DNA of 64,000 nt from assembly GCF_014650115.1 (NCBI RefSeq), contig NZ_BMUI01000005.1, positions 248,001 to 312,000 of the forward strand. The letters run 5' to 3'. Of this stretch, positions 1-9,127 are shown in pieces. The translations under genes were made by a program, and so were the position numbers. Numbering within the stretch: the stretch's first letter is position 1; each line of letters opens with the position of its first letter. Below the pieces are notes generated by a model, which saw only the letters and a program-made list of their open reading frames with translations, did not search any database and was not told where the DNA came from. This stretch comes from Streptomyces olivaceoviridis. Lineage in GTDB: Bacteria > Actinomycetota > Actinomycetes > Streptomycetales > Streptomycetaceae.

Positions 1-35
1 ACTGGACTGACGCCGGCACCCGGCGCGGAGGCCGG

Positions 36-845
36 TCACTGCTTCAGTGTGTAGAAGTGGATCGGCGAGTTCGGCCTGAAGCCGATGCGGGGATACACCG
101 GCGCTCCCGCCTCGGTCGCGTGCAGTGTGGCGCGGGTCAGGCCGGTGGCCCGGGAGCCCTCGTACAGAGCCTTGCGCGTCACCGCCTCCCCGTAGCCCCT
201 GCGCTGCCAGTCCGGCGAGGTGGCGACCAGCACGACGAACAGGCGGCCCTCCGCCTCGACGGCTCCGGCGCACGCCACCGGGACACCGTCCCGCAGCCCC
301 AGGTAGGCGTGCACCTGGTGCTTCCACAGCGCCGAGCCGAGGAGTCCGTCGCGGCCGTCCTCCAGCGGGAAGCCGTACGCGCGCGAGTTCAGGTCCGCGT
401 ACGCCCGCACGTGTTCCTCGGTGCTCACGCGTACGAACGTCAGGTCCGGGTGGGACGGCTCGGGGATCGGGAGGAGGTCGCCGGCCATTCCGGTGCCGGG
501 GAAGGCGTACGCGAGACCCGCCTCCTCGGCCGCGGTCCGTACGCCCGCGCGCGCCTCGTCGCCGAGGAGGTCCTCGAAGAGCCACAGGAATCCCGGGTGC
601 CGCTTCGCGCGCATGATGTCCGCCGCCCGGCCCAGGCGTTCCCGGACCAGGGCCGTGTCCGCGTCGACGTCCGTCAAGGTGACGCAGTTCCAGAAGGAGA
701 ACCGGCAGTCGGCCCAGCGGACGGCGATGCCCGGGAGGTCCCGCACATCGGCGTCCGCGTCTCGGTCGAGCACCATGGAGCGCCAGACCACGGCGAGCTG
801 CTCCATCGATTCGACCGACTCGGCATGGTTCTCACGATCCGTCAC
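36..845 (-). CDS. GNAT family N-acetyltransferase
   Basis: A 269-residue protein ending in a GNAT (Gcn5-type) acetyl-CoA binding domain. The motif A region reads PDWQRRGYG near residue 210, followed by a helix and an AGAPVYPRIGF segment typical of the last GNAT strands. The first 110 residues are unlike the fold core and may be a degenerate second GNAT half, as in many Streptomyces two-lobed acetyltransferases. I chose the GTG at 845 because AGGAGG sits 4-5 bases upstream on the minus strand. Substrate cannot be told from sequence. It is divergent from the secreted ThuA gene, with about 230 bases between them. Confidence 0.85.
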   Translation of the reverse strand: MTDRENHAESVESMEQLAVVWRSMVLDRDADADVRDLPGIAVRWADCRFSFWNCVTLTDVDADTALVRERLGRAADIMRAKRHPGFLWLFEDLLGDEARAGVRTAAEEAGLAYAFPGTGMAGDLLPIPEPSHPDLTFVRVSTEEHVRAYADLNSRAYGFPLEDGRDGLLGSALWKHQVHAYLGLRDGVPVACAGAVEAEGRLFVVLVATSPDWQRRGYGEAVTRKALYEGSRATGLTRATLHATEAGAPVYPRIGFRPNSPIHFYTLKQ

Positions 846-951
846 ATCGCCTCCTCAACAGTGAAGTTGTCGCAGCCTATCCATTTCCGTTGGCTACAAG
901 TGCTTAACGCATCTGGTCTGCCAGGGACATTCTTGTCGTCGGCTCTTGACT

Positions 952-967
952 GGTCTGGTCCAGACCT
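952..967 (+). promoter_or_regulatory. Candidate DasR operator (dre), chitinase-type
   Basis: GGTCTGGTCCAGACC is a perfect 15-base palindrome at 952-966. It contains TGGTCCAGACCT (956-967), which matches the 12-base motif known from Streptomyces chitinase promoters and the DasR dre core (TGGTCTAGACCA). It lies about 110 bases upstream of the ThuA/lectin start, where a promoter operator would sit. A weaker palindrome, CTGGTCTGCCAG, lies at about 912-923. DasR binding is inferred from similarity only. Confidence 0.55.
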
Positions 968-1077
968 TTAGGTTCACCGGCCAACAGCATCTACGCATAC
1001 GACCAGCACTCACGTTCATGAACGCCTTCGTTCATGCCTGGCCCCCTTCCCGGGCCCGGCCGAGAAGGGAGCATCGG

Positions 1078-2370
1078 ATGCAACAGGTGAGATCCGGCGC
1101 GGCACGCATCCCCATGTGGCTGGCCTTTCTCCTCGCGGCCCTGGTCAGCCTGACAGCACAGCCACCCGCCCAGGCCGCACCGGCCGCGGAGCCCTTCCGC
1201 GTACTGGCGCTGTACAACGGCACCTACGACGCCGCACACATCAGCTTCGTCCACGAAGCCAACCAGTGGTTCCCGCAGCAGGCAGCCGCGAACGGCTTCA
1301 CCTACACCGCCAGCAACAACTGGGACCTCCTGGCGAACGGCGGCGTCAACAACTACCAGGTGGTCCTCTTCCTCGACGACCTGCCCCAGTCGGCCGCCCA
1401 GCGAGCGGGCTTCGAGCAGTACATGCGCAACGGCGGCGCATGGATGGGCTTCCACGTCTCCGCCTTCACCACCGACGCGCAGAGCTGGCCTTGGTACCAC
1501 AACCAGTTCCTGGGCAGCGGGAACTTCGTCTCGAACACCTGGGGGCCGACCACGGCCGTCCTGCGCGTGGAGGATCGTACGCACCCCTCGACCCGGAACC
1601 TGCCCGCCACCTTCACCTCGTCGGTGAGCGAGTGGTACAGCTGGTCCAACGACCTGCGCCAGAACCCCGACATCAAGATCCTGGCCTCCGTCGACCCCAG
1701 CAGCTTCCCGCTCGGCACGGACCCCAACCAGACCTGGTACAGCGGGTACTACCCGATCCTGTGGACGAACACCAAGTACAAGATGCTGTACGCGAACTTC
1801 GGCCACAACGCGATGAACTACGACACCAACACGGCCCTGTCGTCCACCTTCGCCAGCGCCACGCAGAACCAGTTCATCCTGGACGGGCTGAAGTGGCTGG
1901 GCGGAGCGGCATCGTCCCAGCCGCCCGCGGACGGCATCTCCGAGACCGCCTGGTACACGCTGAGCAACGCCGGGAACGGAAGGTGTGTCGACGCCCGCGC
2001 CGCCGGCACGGCCAACGGGACCGTCATCCAGCAATACACCTGCAACTCCACGACGGCACAGCAGTTCCAGTTCCGCTCCACCGACAGCGGCTACACGCGC
2101 ATCGCCGCTCGCGGCAATCCGCAGCAGGTCATCGACGTCGTCGACCGTTCCACAGCCGACAACGCGCCCTTGCAGCTGTGGTCCTACGGTGGTGGCACCA
2201 ACCAGCAGTGGCTGCCGGTGAAAGAGGCCACCGGGCGGTACCACTTCACCGCCCGGCACAGCGGAAAGTGCCTGACCGCGTCCGGCACGGCCGCCGACAG
2301 CGTCCAGCTCACCCAGCGGACATGTGACGGCTCCGCCGCCCAGAGTTTCCAACTGGCCGCCCAGTCCTGA
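1078..2370 (+). CDS. Secreted ThuA-domain protein with C-terminal ricin-type lectin domain
   Basis: About 430 residues. A signal peptide ends near residue 34 (AQA-AP). A ThuA (trehalose-utilisation-like, GATase1-fold) domain spans roughly 38-275, starting FRVLALYNGTYDAAH. A ricin-B beta-trefoil follows at about 290-430, with NGRCVDARAAG and repeated Q-x-W-like positions (QQFQF, NQQWLPV, AQSFQLA). The ATG at 1078 is preceded by AGAAGGGAG. An upstream in-frame start at 946 would put promoter sequence in the protein, so I rejected it. The architecture suggests an extracellular carbohydrate-binding protein, perhaps hydrolytic. ThuA catalytic roles are poorly defined. The dre-like site upstream suggests amino-sugar or chitin control. 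Confidence 0.85.
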   Translation: MQQVRSGAARIPMWLAFLLAALVSLTAQPPAQAAPAAEPFRVLALYNGTYDAAHISFVHEANQWFPQQAAANGFTYTASNNWDLLANGGVNNYQVVLFLDDLPQSAAQRAGFEQYMRNGGAWMGFHVSAFTTDAQSWPWYHNQFLGSGNFVSNTWGPTTAVLRVEDRTHPSTRNLPATFTSSVSEWYSWSNDLRQNPDIKILASVDPSSFPLGTDPNQTWYSGYYPILWTNTKYKMLYANFGHNAMNYDTNTALSSTFASATQNQFILDGLKWLGGAASSQPPADGISETAWYTLSNAGNGRCVDARAAGTANGTVIQQYTCNSTTAQQFQFRSTDSGYTRIAARGNPQQVIDVVDRSTADNAPLQLWSYGGGTNQQWLPVKEATGRYHFTARHSGKCLTASGTAADSVQLTQRTCDGSAAQSFQLAAQS

Positions 2371-2407
2371 TCATTCGGCCCCCGGTCCCGCCCCCTGGCC
2401 GGACACC

Positions 2408-2460
2408 GCCGCCCCGGTGCCACGTCCGCCGCGCAGCCGCGGACACCGCATCGGGGCGGC
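2408..2460. terminator. Bidirectional hairpin terminator between convergent genes
   Basis: GCCGCCCCGGTGC (2408-2420) pairs with GCATCGGGGCGGC (2448-2460), 13 pairs with one G-U. The enclosed arm GTCCGC...GCGGAC can form an inner stem. It lies between the 3' ends of the ThuA/lectin gene and the FHA kinase gene. Confidence 0.6.
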
Positions 2461-2496
2461 CCTCGTCGCGGCACCCGCCCACGGGCGGTGATTCGT

Positions 2497-3774
2497 TCAC
2501 AGCGCCTGACGGATGGCGCGTGCCAGGTCGGCCGCGCTGGTCAGGGTGATGCGGGGCGCGTCGACGAGAGCGGTGTCGATGACCGCGGCGAGTCGGCGGG
2601 GCAGGGTGGGCAGCCGGTCGCGTACGGGCACGACCGGCTCGCGCAGGACTACGGCGACGGGATCGGCACCGGCCGGGAAGTCCCGTGGCGGCGAGCCGGT
2701 GAGCATCCAGTACAGACAGGCCGTCATCGCCCACAGATCGACCTCGGGCAGCGCGTACTTGAAGTCGATGACCTGGCCCCGCGGCATGAAGGCCAGGCTG
2801 CCGCCCATCGCACCGGTGAGGGTGTGGCCGGACAGGCCGGCGCTGTCGAACGCCTTGGACAGGCCGAAGTCGGCGACTTTGACGGTCGCGCGGTCCCTGG
2901 CCCCGGTGAGCAGGAGGTTCTGCGGCTTGATGTCGCGGTGCACCAGTCCCCGGTGCGTCGCCGAGGTCCCGTCGGCCAGCCGTACCGGCACCTTGGCCGC
3001 ATGCGCGTAGTGCAGTCCCCGGAGCGCCTGGAGGGTCACACCCACCGCCTGGTCCACGCCGAGTCCGCCGCCGGCGCGGGCCACGAGGTCGGCGACGCTG
3101 CCCAGCCGGCAGAACTCGCAGGTGAAGTAGAAGGTGCTGTCGTGCACGCCGCCACCGTGGAAGGCGACGACGTGGGGGTGGCGCAGGGCGCGCGTACAGG
3201 CGAACTCGCGCAGGAAGCCGTCGCGGGCGGAGGGGTCGACGGCACGGTGGGCCGGCAGGGTCTTCAGGGCGAGGAGTTCGCCGGTCTCCTCGTTCCGGAC
3301 GAGGTGGACGACGCCCTGTCCGCCGCGGCCGAGTTCCTGGAGCAGCCGGTAGCCGCGGATGCCGGTGAGTCCCGGCTCTCCGGCCTCGGCCGCGTCGAGC
3401 AGCGTGTGCAGTGCGTCGACGGGGTCCCGCGCGTCGGTGTGCGCCGGCGAGGGCTCCCCCGCCTGGACGGAGACGCGCAGTACCGCGCCGCCGACGCGGA
3501 TCTCGTCGCCGTCGGCCAGGTCCCGCCCGGCCGCGCCCGACGCCAGCCGTTCGCCGTTGACGTAGGTGCCGTTGCGGCTGCCGAGGTCCCGCACGCGCAG
3601 GTGCGGGGGATTGACGTCGAGCAGGCAGTGGTGCCGGGAGACCTTCGTCTCGGTGCGGGCCAGCCGGATCCCGCACTCGCTCGCCCGGCCGACCAGGCAG
3701 GTGGTGCGGTGGGTGAAGACGTACGCCGCGGCCGTGGGCGCGCCGTCGGGGGTCAGGGTGACGGAGGACGGCAT
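2497..3774 (-). CDS. FHA-domain serine/threonine protein kinase
   Basis: 425 residues. An N-terminal FHA phosphothreonine-binding domain (about residues 20-100) has VGRASECGIRL, SRHH and NGTYVNGE. A Hanks-type kinase domain follows (about 140-420): glycine loop ELGRGGQGVV, ATP lysine in LALKTLP, catalytic HRDIKPQN and the ADFGLSK DFG motif. The usual APE segment reads FMPRGQV, which is atypical. No transmembrane segment, so cytoplasmic. Its ATG follows the stop of the WD40-kinase gene by one base (TGACATG), so the two are translationally coupled. The FHA domain could dock on the phosphorylated partner kinase, which is inference. Confidence 0.9.
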   Translation of the reverse strand: MPSSVTLTPDGAPTAAAYVFTHRTTCLVGRASECGIRLARTETKVSRHHCLLDVNPPHLRVRDLGSRNGTYVNGERLASGAAGRDLADGDEIRVGGAVLRVSVQAGEPSPAHTDARDPVDALHTLLDAAEAGEPGLTGIRGYRLLQELGRGGQGVVHLVRNEETGELLALKTLPAHRAVDPSARDGFLREFACTRALRHPHVVAFHGGGVHDSTFYFTCEFCRLGSVADLVARAGGGLGVDQAVGVTLQALRGLHYAHAAKVPVRLADGTSATHRGLVHRDIKPQNLLLTGARDRATVKVADFGLSKAFDSAGLSGHTLTGAMGGSLAFMPRGQVIDFKYALPEVDLWAMTACLYWMLTGSPPRDFPAGADPVAVVLREPVVPVRDRLPTLPRRLAAVIDTALVDAPRITLTSAADLARAIRQAL

Positions 3775-3775
3775 G

Positions 3776-6700
3776 TCACCAGTCGTAGTCCCAGTCGAGT
3801 TCCCAGCAGCGCACGGAGTCGACCCCGGCTGCCAGCAGGTGGCGGGCGTCGGCGCTCAGGGCCAGGCCGAAGACCTGGCCCTGGTGTCCTGACAGGACGC
3901 GCAGCCGCCGCCCCTGGTCGAGGTCCCACACGTGTACCTCCTCGTGCGCGAGGCCGGTGAGGGCGAACCGGCCGTCGGAGGTGAGTGTGAGGGTGTTGAT
4001 CAGGCCGGGGTCGCGGATCTCCCGGAGCACGCGGCCCGTGGCCGGGTCGAGGACGACCAGGGTCCCGTATCCGGCGAACACCGCGCGCCGGCCGTCCGCG
4101 GAGGTCACCAGCGTCCTGACGCTGTAGGGGCCGTCCACCGTGCGGATCCGGCGCCCGCTCGCGGCGTCGTAGGAGTGCACGCTGGAAAGGCCGTACTCCA
4201 GCAGGGTCCGGCCGTCCGGGGTGAACCGCAGGCCGGCTCGGCCGGGGCGCCCGGTGTGCCGCCACAGACGCTGCCCCGAGGCCAGGTCCCACCCGCAGAG
4301 TTCGTCCTGGTCGTAGCGCCGCCGCCGGTCCTCTTCGGCGCCGGCGAAAGCGTTCGACGCGCCGTACCGGCCATCGGGGCTGATCGCGACCGACTCCACC
4401 TGCCCCTGGTGGGCACGGAACGCGAGAGAGGGCTTCGCGTGATCGTGGCGCCTCGCCACGTCCTCGATGTCCCAGCGGCACAGGTGTCCGCTGTCGTCGC
4501 CGGTCAGCAGCCATCCGCCGTCGTCGGCCAATGCCACGGCCCTGACGTCGTCGTGCGGCAGTGTGACGGTCCTGTCGTCCCGCAGATCGAGCAGGGCCGC
4601 CTCTCCCATGCCGTGGACGACGGCCCGGGTGCCGTCGCCGGTCACCACAAGGGCCACGTCGGCCGTGGCCGTCGAGGCGATCACGCGGTACTGCCGTGCG
4701 TTGGCGGCGTCGCACAGCAGGAACCTGTCGCCGTGCAGCGCGGCGAGGAACAGGCTCGTGTCCCCGACGAACGCGAGCGCCGAAGGGTGCGCCACTCTGC
4801 CGGTGAAGTCGAACGTCTGCCACGCACCGAGCAGTCCCGTACGGCGCCCGTGCCGGCCCAGCGCGTTCCACGCGTGCCGCAGGTCGGGATGGCGTGCGTG
4901 GCCGGGCACCGCCCGCGCGGTGCGCAGACAGGCGGCCGACCGGGCGTAGCGGCCCGCGTCCAGGTGCCGTTCGCCCTCGCGCATGGCCGCCCGGAACCGC
5001 CCGGCGTGATCGGACAGTTCGCCGGCGGCCCGGGGCCGGGCGTACGCCCACGGCGCACGGTAGCCCGGGACCGGAAGGGGTTGCACCCTGATCCGCACGC
5101 CGTCTGTCGTGCGCAGTACGGCGTAGCGGCCGTCGGCACTCACCGCCAGGTGGTGCACGTGCCGTGCCGTGCCGTCGTCGAGCGTGTGCAGGCAGCGGCC
5201 GGTCGCCGTCTGCACCACCTGAAGCGGGTTGCCGCTCCCGACGACGGCGAGGGAGCCGTCGGGGGTGAGGGCGAGCGCCGTGACATCCGTCAGGTGGTGA
5301 GGCGCCTGGGTGGCGATCCGGCCCGTCCGCACGTCCCACAGCACCATCGGCCCGCCCCACACCTGCACGGCGTACCGCGCGCCCGGGGCCGCGGCGGCTC
5401 TCCGCACGAAGCCTCCCCAGGCCGAGTGGAGGGGATTGGCCCGCGGCTCGGTGAGGACGGCCCGGCAGACGCCCGTGGCGACGTCCCACAGGCGGACCTT
5501 GTCGTCCCGCAGGTCGCCGGCCGTAAGGGCGACGGCGCCGTCGTCACTGAGCTCCAGCACGGTCATCAGCTCCACCTGGCTCCGCACCGGCCCCAGGACT
5601 CGCCCCGTGCGCAGGTGCCAGAACAGGAGGGTGCCGTCCGCGTGCCCGGTGGCGCCGACCGACCCGTCACCGCTGAGCGCGACCATGGTGACGCCGGCGG
5701 CAACGGGGCCCGGCGGAAGGGGAAGCCGCTCGCCGTGCGTGAGGTCCCACGCCTCCGGCGGACCCTGCTCGCGTCCGACCAGGCCGATCCGCCCCTCGGC
5801 GTCCATGGCGGTCACCACGACGGCCGGGCCCTCGGACGTCAGCTCCCGCAGGCAGCGGCCTCCGGCCGTTTCCCACACCCGCAGGCTGCCTCGATGGTCG
5901 CCGGACAGCACCAGGCCCCCGTCGGCCGACACCGCCACCGCGCTCACGCCGGCCTCGTGGCCGGCGAGGACCACGGGGCGCGTCCCCGGATCGCGCGTCA
6001 ACTCCGCCAGCGCGGCCTCGGTCTCGGCCGGGTCCGGTTCGCCCGGGGCCGCCGGGCGCAGCAGTTCGGCGGCGCGCTCGCGGTCGTCGCGCTCAAGGTG
6101 GACCAGGCCGATCAGCCGCGTGCCCAGGGCGTCGTCCCCGCTGATCTCACGAGCGGACTCCAGTTCGGCGACGAGGTCGAGATCGGTCTTCTGCGCCGTG
6201 CGCCAGCGGTGCAGGCCGAAGTTGAAGGTCGCGATCAGGTGGTGGGGCTCCGCCGTCATCGCCTCCCGCCACCGCGCCTCGGCCTCCTCGGTCCGGCCGA
6301 GGTCGAGCAGGGACAGCGCCTGGTTGGAGAGCCCGTCCGCCAGCAGGGCGGCGGCCTGCGGAGCCCGCCGCGGGAACGGTGTGCCGGTGAGGTCGCCGTA
6401 CTCGGCGCGCAGCACGTCGGCGACTTCGTCCAGCCGGGCCGGCCGCGCCGTCGCCTCGGTCTGGAAGCACTGGCGCAGCAGTCCCACGACCGCCGGCGGC
6501 ATGGGCGGCACGCGGGGGTCGGCCGGGCCGGCGTCCAACAGCGCTTCGAGTACGGCTGCGGCGGCTTGGCCGTACCGGGTGGGACGGCGTCCGGTGAACA
6601 TCTCCAGCACGGTCAGCGCCCACGACCACACGTCCGTCGCGGGGGTCAGCCGGATCTCCCGGCGTCCGGCCGCGGCGAGCGCCTGCTCGGGGGAGCAGTA

Positions 6701-7279
6701 GGCCGGGGTCATGCCGCCGAAGGTGACGGTGGACGGGGCGGCGGGCGTCCCGTCGGTGTCGGCCGAACGCGCTCCGGCCAGCCCGAAGTCGGTGACCTTG
6801 GCGGTTCCGTCGGGTTCGAGCATGACGTTGGCGGGCTTGACGTCCTGGTGGACCAGGCCGGTGTCGTGGGCGTGCTGGAGGCCCCACGCGGTCTGGACGG
6901 CGACGTCCAGCACGCGGGCGAGGGCGGCCCGGGGACCGCCCTCGTAGAGGCTGCCGCCGGTGATCGCCTCGGCGAGGCTGCCGCCGTCGACCCACTCGGC
7001 GAAGACACGGGGCACGCCGTCGACCGTGCGGACGTAGGCGCAGTTGACGGTGTGCGGGTGCAGGCCCAGGCTCACCCAGGTGCCGGCTTCGGCTTCGAAC
7101 CGGCGCCTGCCCGTCTCGGAGGCGACCAGCTCCGGGCGGGGCGTCTTGACCGCGAGGTGCACGTTCCAGCCGCGGTGCCGGACGCGGTGGACCACGCCCA
7201 TGCCGCCGCTGCGCACGTCGTCGAGTACCTCGTACAGATCGAGGACCACCTCGCCGGGCCGCCAGGTGCCGAGGGCCAT
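3776..7279 (-). CDS. Serine/threonine protein kinase with C-terminal WD40 propeller repeats
   Basis: 1167 residues from the ATG at 7279. I preferred this start because residues upstream of it in the open frame are Pro/Arg-rich shadow sequence overlapping the preceding gene. The kinase domain covers about 10-290: GGMGVVHRV glycine loop, LAVKTPRPEL, HQDVKPAN catalytic loop, TDFGLAG. The catalytic loop has HQD rather than HRD, so this is a non-RD kinase that may not need activation-loop phosphorylation. A short TPR-like stretch (about 330-440) leads into WD40 repeats for the rest, e.g. AVAVSADGGLVLSGDHRG, LRVWETAGG and a final VRCWELDWDYDW. Middle gene of a three-gene operon, coupled to the FHA kinase. 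Confidence 0.88.
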   Translation of the reverse strand: MALGTWRPGEVVLDLYEVLDDVRSGGMGVVHRVRHRGWNVHLAVKTPRPELVASETGRRRFEAEAGTWVSLGLHPHTVNCAYVRTVDGVPRVFAEWVDGGSLAEAITGGSLYEGGPRAALARVLDVAVQTAWGLQHAHDTGLVHQDVKPANVMLEPDGTAKVTDFGLAGARSADTDGTPAAPSTVTFGGMTPAYCSPEQALAAAGRREIRLTPATDVWSWALTVLEMFTGRRPTRYGQAAAAVLEALLDAGPADPRVPPMPPAVVGLLRQCFQTEATARPARLDEVADVLRAEYGDLTGTPFPRRAPQAAALLADGLSNQALSLLDLGRTEEAEARWREAMTAEPHHLIATFNFGLHRWRTAQKTDLDLVAELESAREISGDDALGTRLIGLVHLERDDRERAAELLRPAAPGEPDPAETEAALAELTRDPGTRPVVLAGHEAGVSAVAVSADGGLVLSGDHRGSLRVWETAGGRCLRELTSEGPAVVVTAMDAEGRIGLVGREQGPPEAWDLTHGERLPLPPGPVAAGVTMVALSGDGSVGATGHADGTLLFWHLRTGRVLGPVRSQVELMTVLELSDDGAVALTAGDLRDDKVRLWDVATGVCRAVLTEPRANPLHSAWGGFVRRAAAAPGARYAVQVWGGPMVLWDVRTGRIATQAPHHLTDVTALALTPDGSLAVVGSGNPLQVVQTATGRCLHTLDDGTARHVHHLAVSADGRYAVLRTTDGVRIRVQPLPVPGYRAPWAYARPRAAGELSDHAGRFRAAMREGERHLDAGRYARSAACLRTARAVPGHARHPDLRHAWNALGRHGRRTGLLGAWQTFDFTGRVAHPSALAFVGDTSLFLAALHGDRFLLCDAANARQYRVIASTATADVALVVTGDGTRAVVHGMGEAALLDLRDDRTVTLPHDDVRAVALADDGGWLLTGDDSGHLCRWDIEDVARRHDHAKPSLAFRAHQGQVESVAISPDGRYGASNAFAGAEEDRRRRYDQDELCGWDLASGQRLWRHTGRPGRAGLRFTPDGRTLLEYGLSSVHSYDAASGRRIRTVDGPYSVRTLVTSADGRRAVFAGYGTLVVLDPATGRVLREIRDPGLINTLTLTSDGRFALTGLAHEEVHVWDLDQGRRLRVLSGHQGQVFGLALSADARHLLAAGVDSVRCWELDWDYDW

Positions 7280-7289
7280 CGCCGCGCCG

Positions 7290-7937
7290 TCAGTCGGCCA
7301 GGGCCACGTACAGGGGGCTGCCGAGCAGTACCCGCATGCCGGGACGGGCGTCGAGTTCGGGGTAGGGGCTGGGGCCGGACAGCAGGCGCCGGGCGACGAA
7401 CTCCACTTGCTGCCGGGGGCCGCGCAGCAGGCGTCCGGCGGTGTGCACCCAGGCCAGGGACGACTGCTCGGCCGGCATCTCGGCACTGTCGGCGGCGAAC
7501 GCCGAGGCAAGGCCGGCCAGGAGCGTCGGCACCGAGGAGGGCGCGAACTCCTGGGCCTGCGGGGCGCTCGCGCCGAGCACATGGCCACTGGCGCCGCCGA
7601 GACCGAGGATCGTCTGCTCGGTCCGGCCGCCGAAGTACACCAGTGACCCGCCGTTCTCGCCGTTCAGGGGCCCCCACTGCATGGGCAGGCTGCCGCGGAA
7701 GTACGGTCCCGGGTCGTCCACCGATCCGGTCTGCCCGGTCTCCTCCAGGTGCCGCAGGACGCGCTCCAGCTTGGCCGTCCGGTCCGGCGCCGGTGCTTCG
7801 ACACTGCGCCTGACGCTGAACAGCTTGACGCTCACGCCGGCTTCGGTGGTGCTCCTGCGGCCGAAAGCGGGGTCGATCTGGGAGAGCAGCATGTCGACCT
7901 TGGCGTCGCTGATGTACACGTAGTACCGGACCGTCAC
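7290..7937 (-). CDS. Conserved hypothetical protein, DUF7019-like
   Basis: 215 residues beginning MTVRYYVYISDAKVDML. No signal peptide or membrane segment. The N-terminal YYVYISDAKVDMLLSQI stretch resembles, from memory, the actinobacterial DUF7019 family, which has no known activity. It is the first gene of the operon with the two kinases and ends 10 bases before the WD40-kinase ATG. The family could supply a ligand or substrate for that kinase, but the only support here is operon position. The assignment to DUF7019 needs a profile search. Confidence 0.7.
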   Translation of the reverse strand: MTVRYYVYISDAKVDMLLSQIDPAFGRRSTTEAGVSVKLFSVRRSVEAPAPDRTAKLERVLRHLEETGQTGSVDDPGPYFRGSLPMQWGPLNGENGGSLVYFGGRTEQTILGLGGASGHVLGASAPQAQEFAPSSVPTLLAGLASAFAADSAEMPAEQSSLAWVHTAGRLLRGPRQQVEFVARRLLSGPSPYPELDARPGMRVLLGSPLYVALAD

Positions 7938-8129
7938 CCCCCGAGGCTATCGCGCAACCGCCGTCCGGGTCCCCGGTTTCGGCCCAGGGCATCGAAAGTC
8001 GCCGGGGTGTCGCGGACGGCCGGGGTCCGCTTCAACTCCCGTTCCTCGCGCGGCGCGAGGCACGGCCGGGGCGCGAGTAGGATGATCGAACACATGGCCT
8101 GAACCGCTCACCCGCGCAACGGAGCTGCT

Positions 8130-8918
8130 ATGACGACCGATTCACTGCCGCCCCTGGAGATCGACACCAGCAGGGCGCACCCCGCGCGGGTCTACGACTG
8201 GCTGTTGGGCGGCAAGGACAACTACCCGGTCGACGAGGCCGTGGGAGAGCGGCTGCCGGCCGAGGCGCGGGACGCGGCGCGGCAGAACCGCCAGTTCATG
8301 CACCGGGCCGCCGCCTGGCTCGCCGAGCAGGGAATCGACCAGTTCCTGGACATCGGTACGGGCATCCCCACCCAGCCCAATCTGCACCAGATCGTCCAGG
8401 GGATCGTGCCGACGGCGAAGGTCGTCTACACCGACAACGACCCGATCGTCCTGCGCCACGCCGAGGCGCTGCTGATCAGCAGCGACGACGGTGTCACCGA
8501 CTACATCCAGGCCGATGTGCGGGAGCCGGACTCCATCGTCCGTCACGCCCGCCGGATCCTGGACTTCGACCGGCCGATCGCGCTGTCGCTGATCGCGCTG
8601 ATGCACTTCGTCACCGACGAGCAGGACGCCCACGGAATCGTCCGGAACCTGATCGCCACGCTGCCTTCCGGCAGTCACCTGGTGCTGTCGCACGCCGCGT
8701 CCGACCTCTACCCGGAACTCGCCGCGCAGGTCACGGCCGAGTACGCCAAGGGCGGCATCCAGCTCGGTTTCCGGTCGCGCCCGGAGGTCGAGCGCTTCTT
8801 CGACGGCCTGGATCTCGTGCCGCCCGGCCTGGTGACCGCCACGGAGTGGGGCGTGTCGGGTACGGACGCGGTGCCGGAGGGAAGCGGGATCTACGCGGCG
8901 GTGGCCCGCATTCCGTGA
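8130..8918 (+). CDS. SAM-dependent methyltransferase, DUF574 / Methyltransf_19 family
   Basis: 262 residues. The N-terminus has the family signature ARVYDWLLGGKDNYPVD. Motif I is FLDIGTGIPTQPNLHQ, motif II VVYTDNDPIV, and the DxR motif YIQADVREPDSI, all typical of this Streptomyces-expanded family of class I methyltransferases. Cytoplasmic; methyl acceptor unknown. ATG 8130 is the natural start, with MTTDSLPPLEIDTSRAHPARVYD matching the usual family N-terminus. A possible -10 element (TAGGAT, 8078-8083) lies about 50 bases upstream. Many family members sit next to DUF397/XRE regulators, but none is seen here. Confidence 0.9.
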   Translation: MTTDSLPPLEIDTSRAHPARVYDWLLGGKDNYPVDEAVGERLPAEARDAARQNRQFMHRAAAWLAEQGIDQFLDIGTGIPTQPNLHQIVQGIVPTAKVVYTDNDPIVLRHAEALLISSDDGVTDYIQADVREPDSIVRHARRILDFDRPIALSLIALMHFVTDEQDAHGIVRNLIATLPSGSHLVLSHAASDLYPELAAQVTAEYAKGGIQLGFRSRPEVERFFDGLDLVPPGLVTATEWGVSGTDAVPEGSGIYAAVARIP

Positions 8919-9066
8919 GTGCGCTTCCGTCCTGCGGCGGTGCGCCGCCGGTGCACGGGCCCCGGTGGCACGGCCGGTGGGCGGTGGCGGGTACGGCCGG
9001 ACGCGTACGGCTCCCGGCCGGCGATGACACCGAGTCCGAGCCGGAGCGGGCGGCGGTGCGCGGGGC

Positions 9067-9087
9067 GGCGGCGGATCCTCCGCCGCC
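9067..9087. terminator. Hairpin terminator between convergent genes
   Basis: GGCGGCGGA (9067-9075), a 3-base loop, then TCCGCCGCC (9079-9087) followed by CTTCT. It lies between the methyltransferase and the minus-strand phosphatase. Confidence 0.5.
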
Positions 9088-9127
9088 CTTCTGATCCGGT
9101 GGCGGCCCGGGGCGCCGCGTGCCGTGC

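Noticed and set aside
946-1077. N-terminal extension of the ThuA/lectin protein
   Set aside because: It covers the operator and promoter region; ATG 1078 has a good Shine-Dalgarno and gives a proper signal peptide.
3932-7813. Very long plus-strand open frame antisense to the WD40 kinase
   Set aside because: Its composition (Gly, Arg, Val, His rich) and lack of motifs mark it as a GC-driven shadow of the kinase genes.
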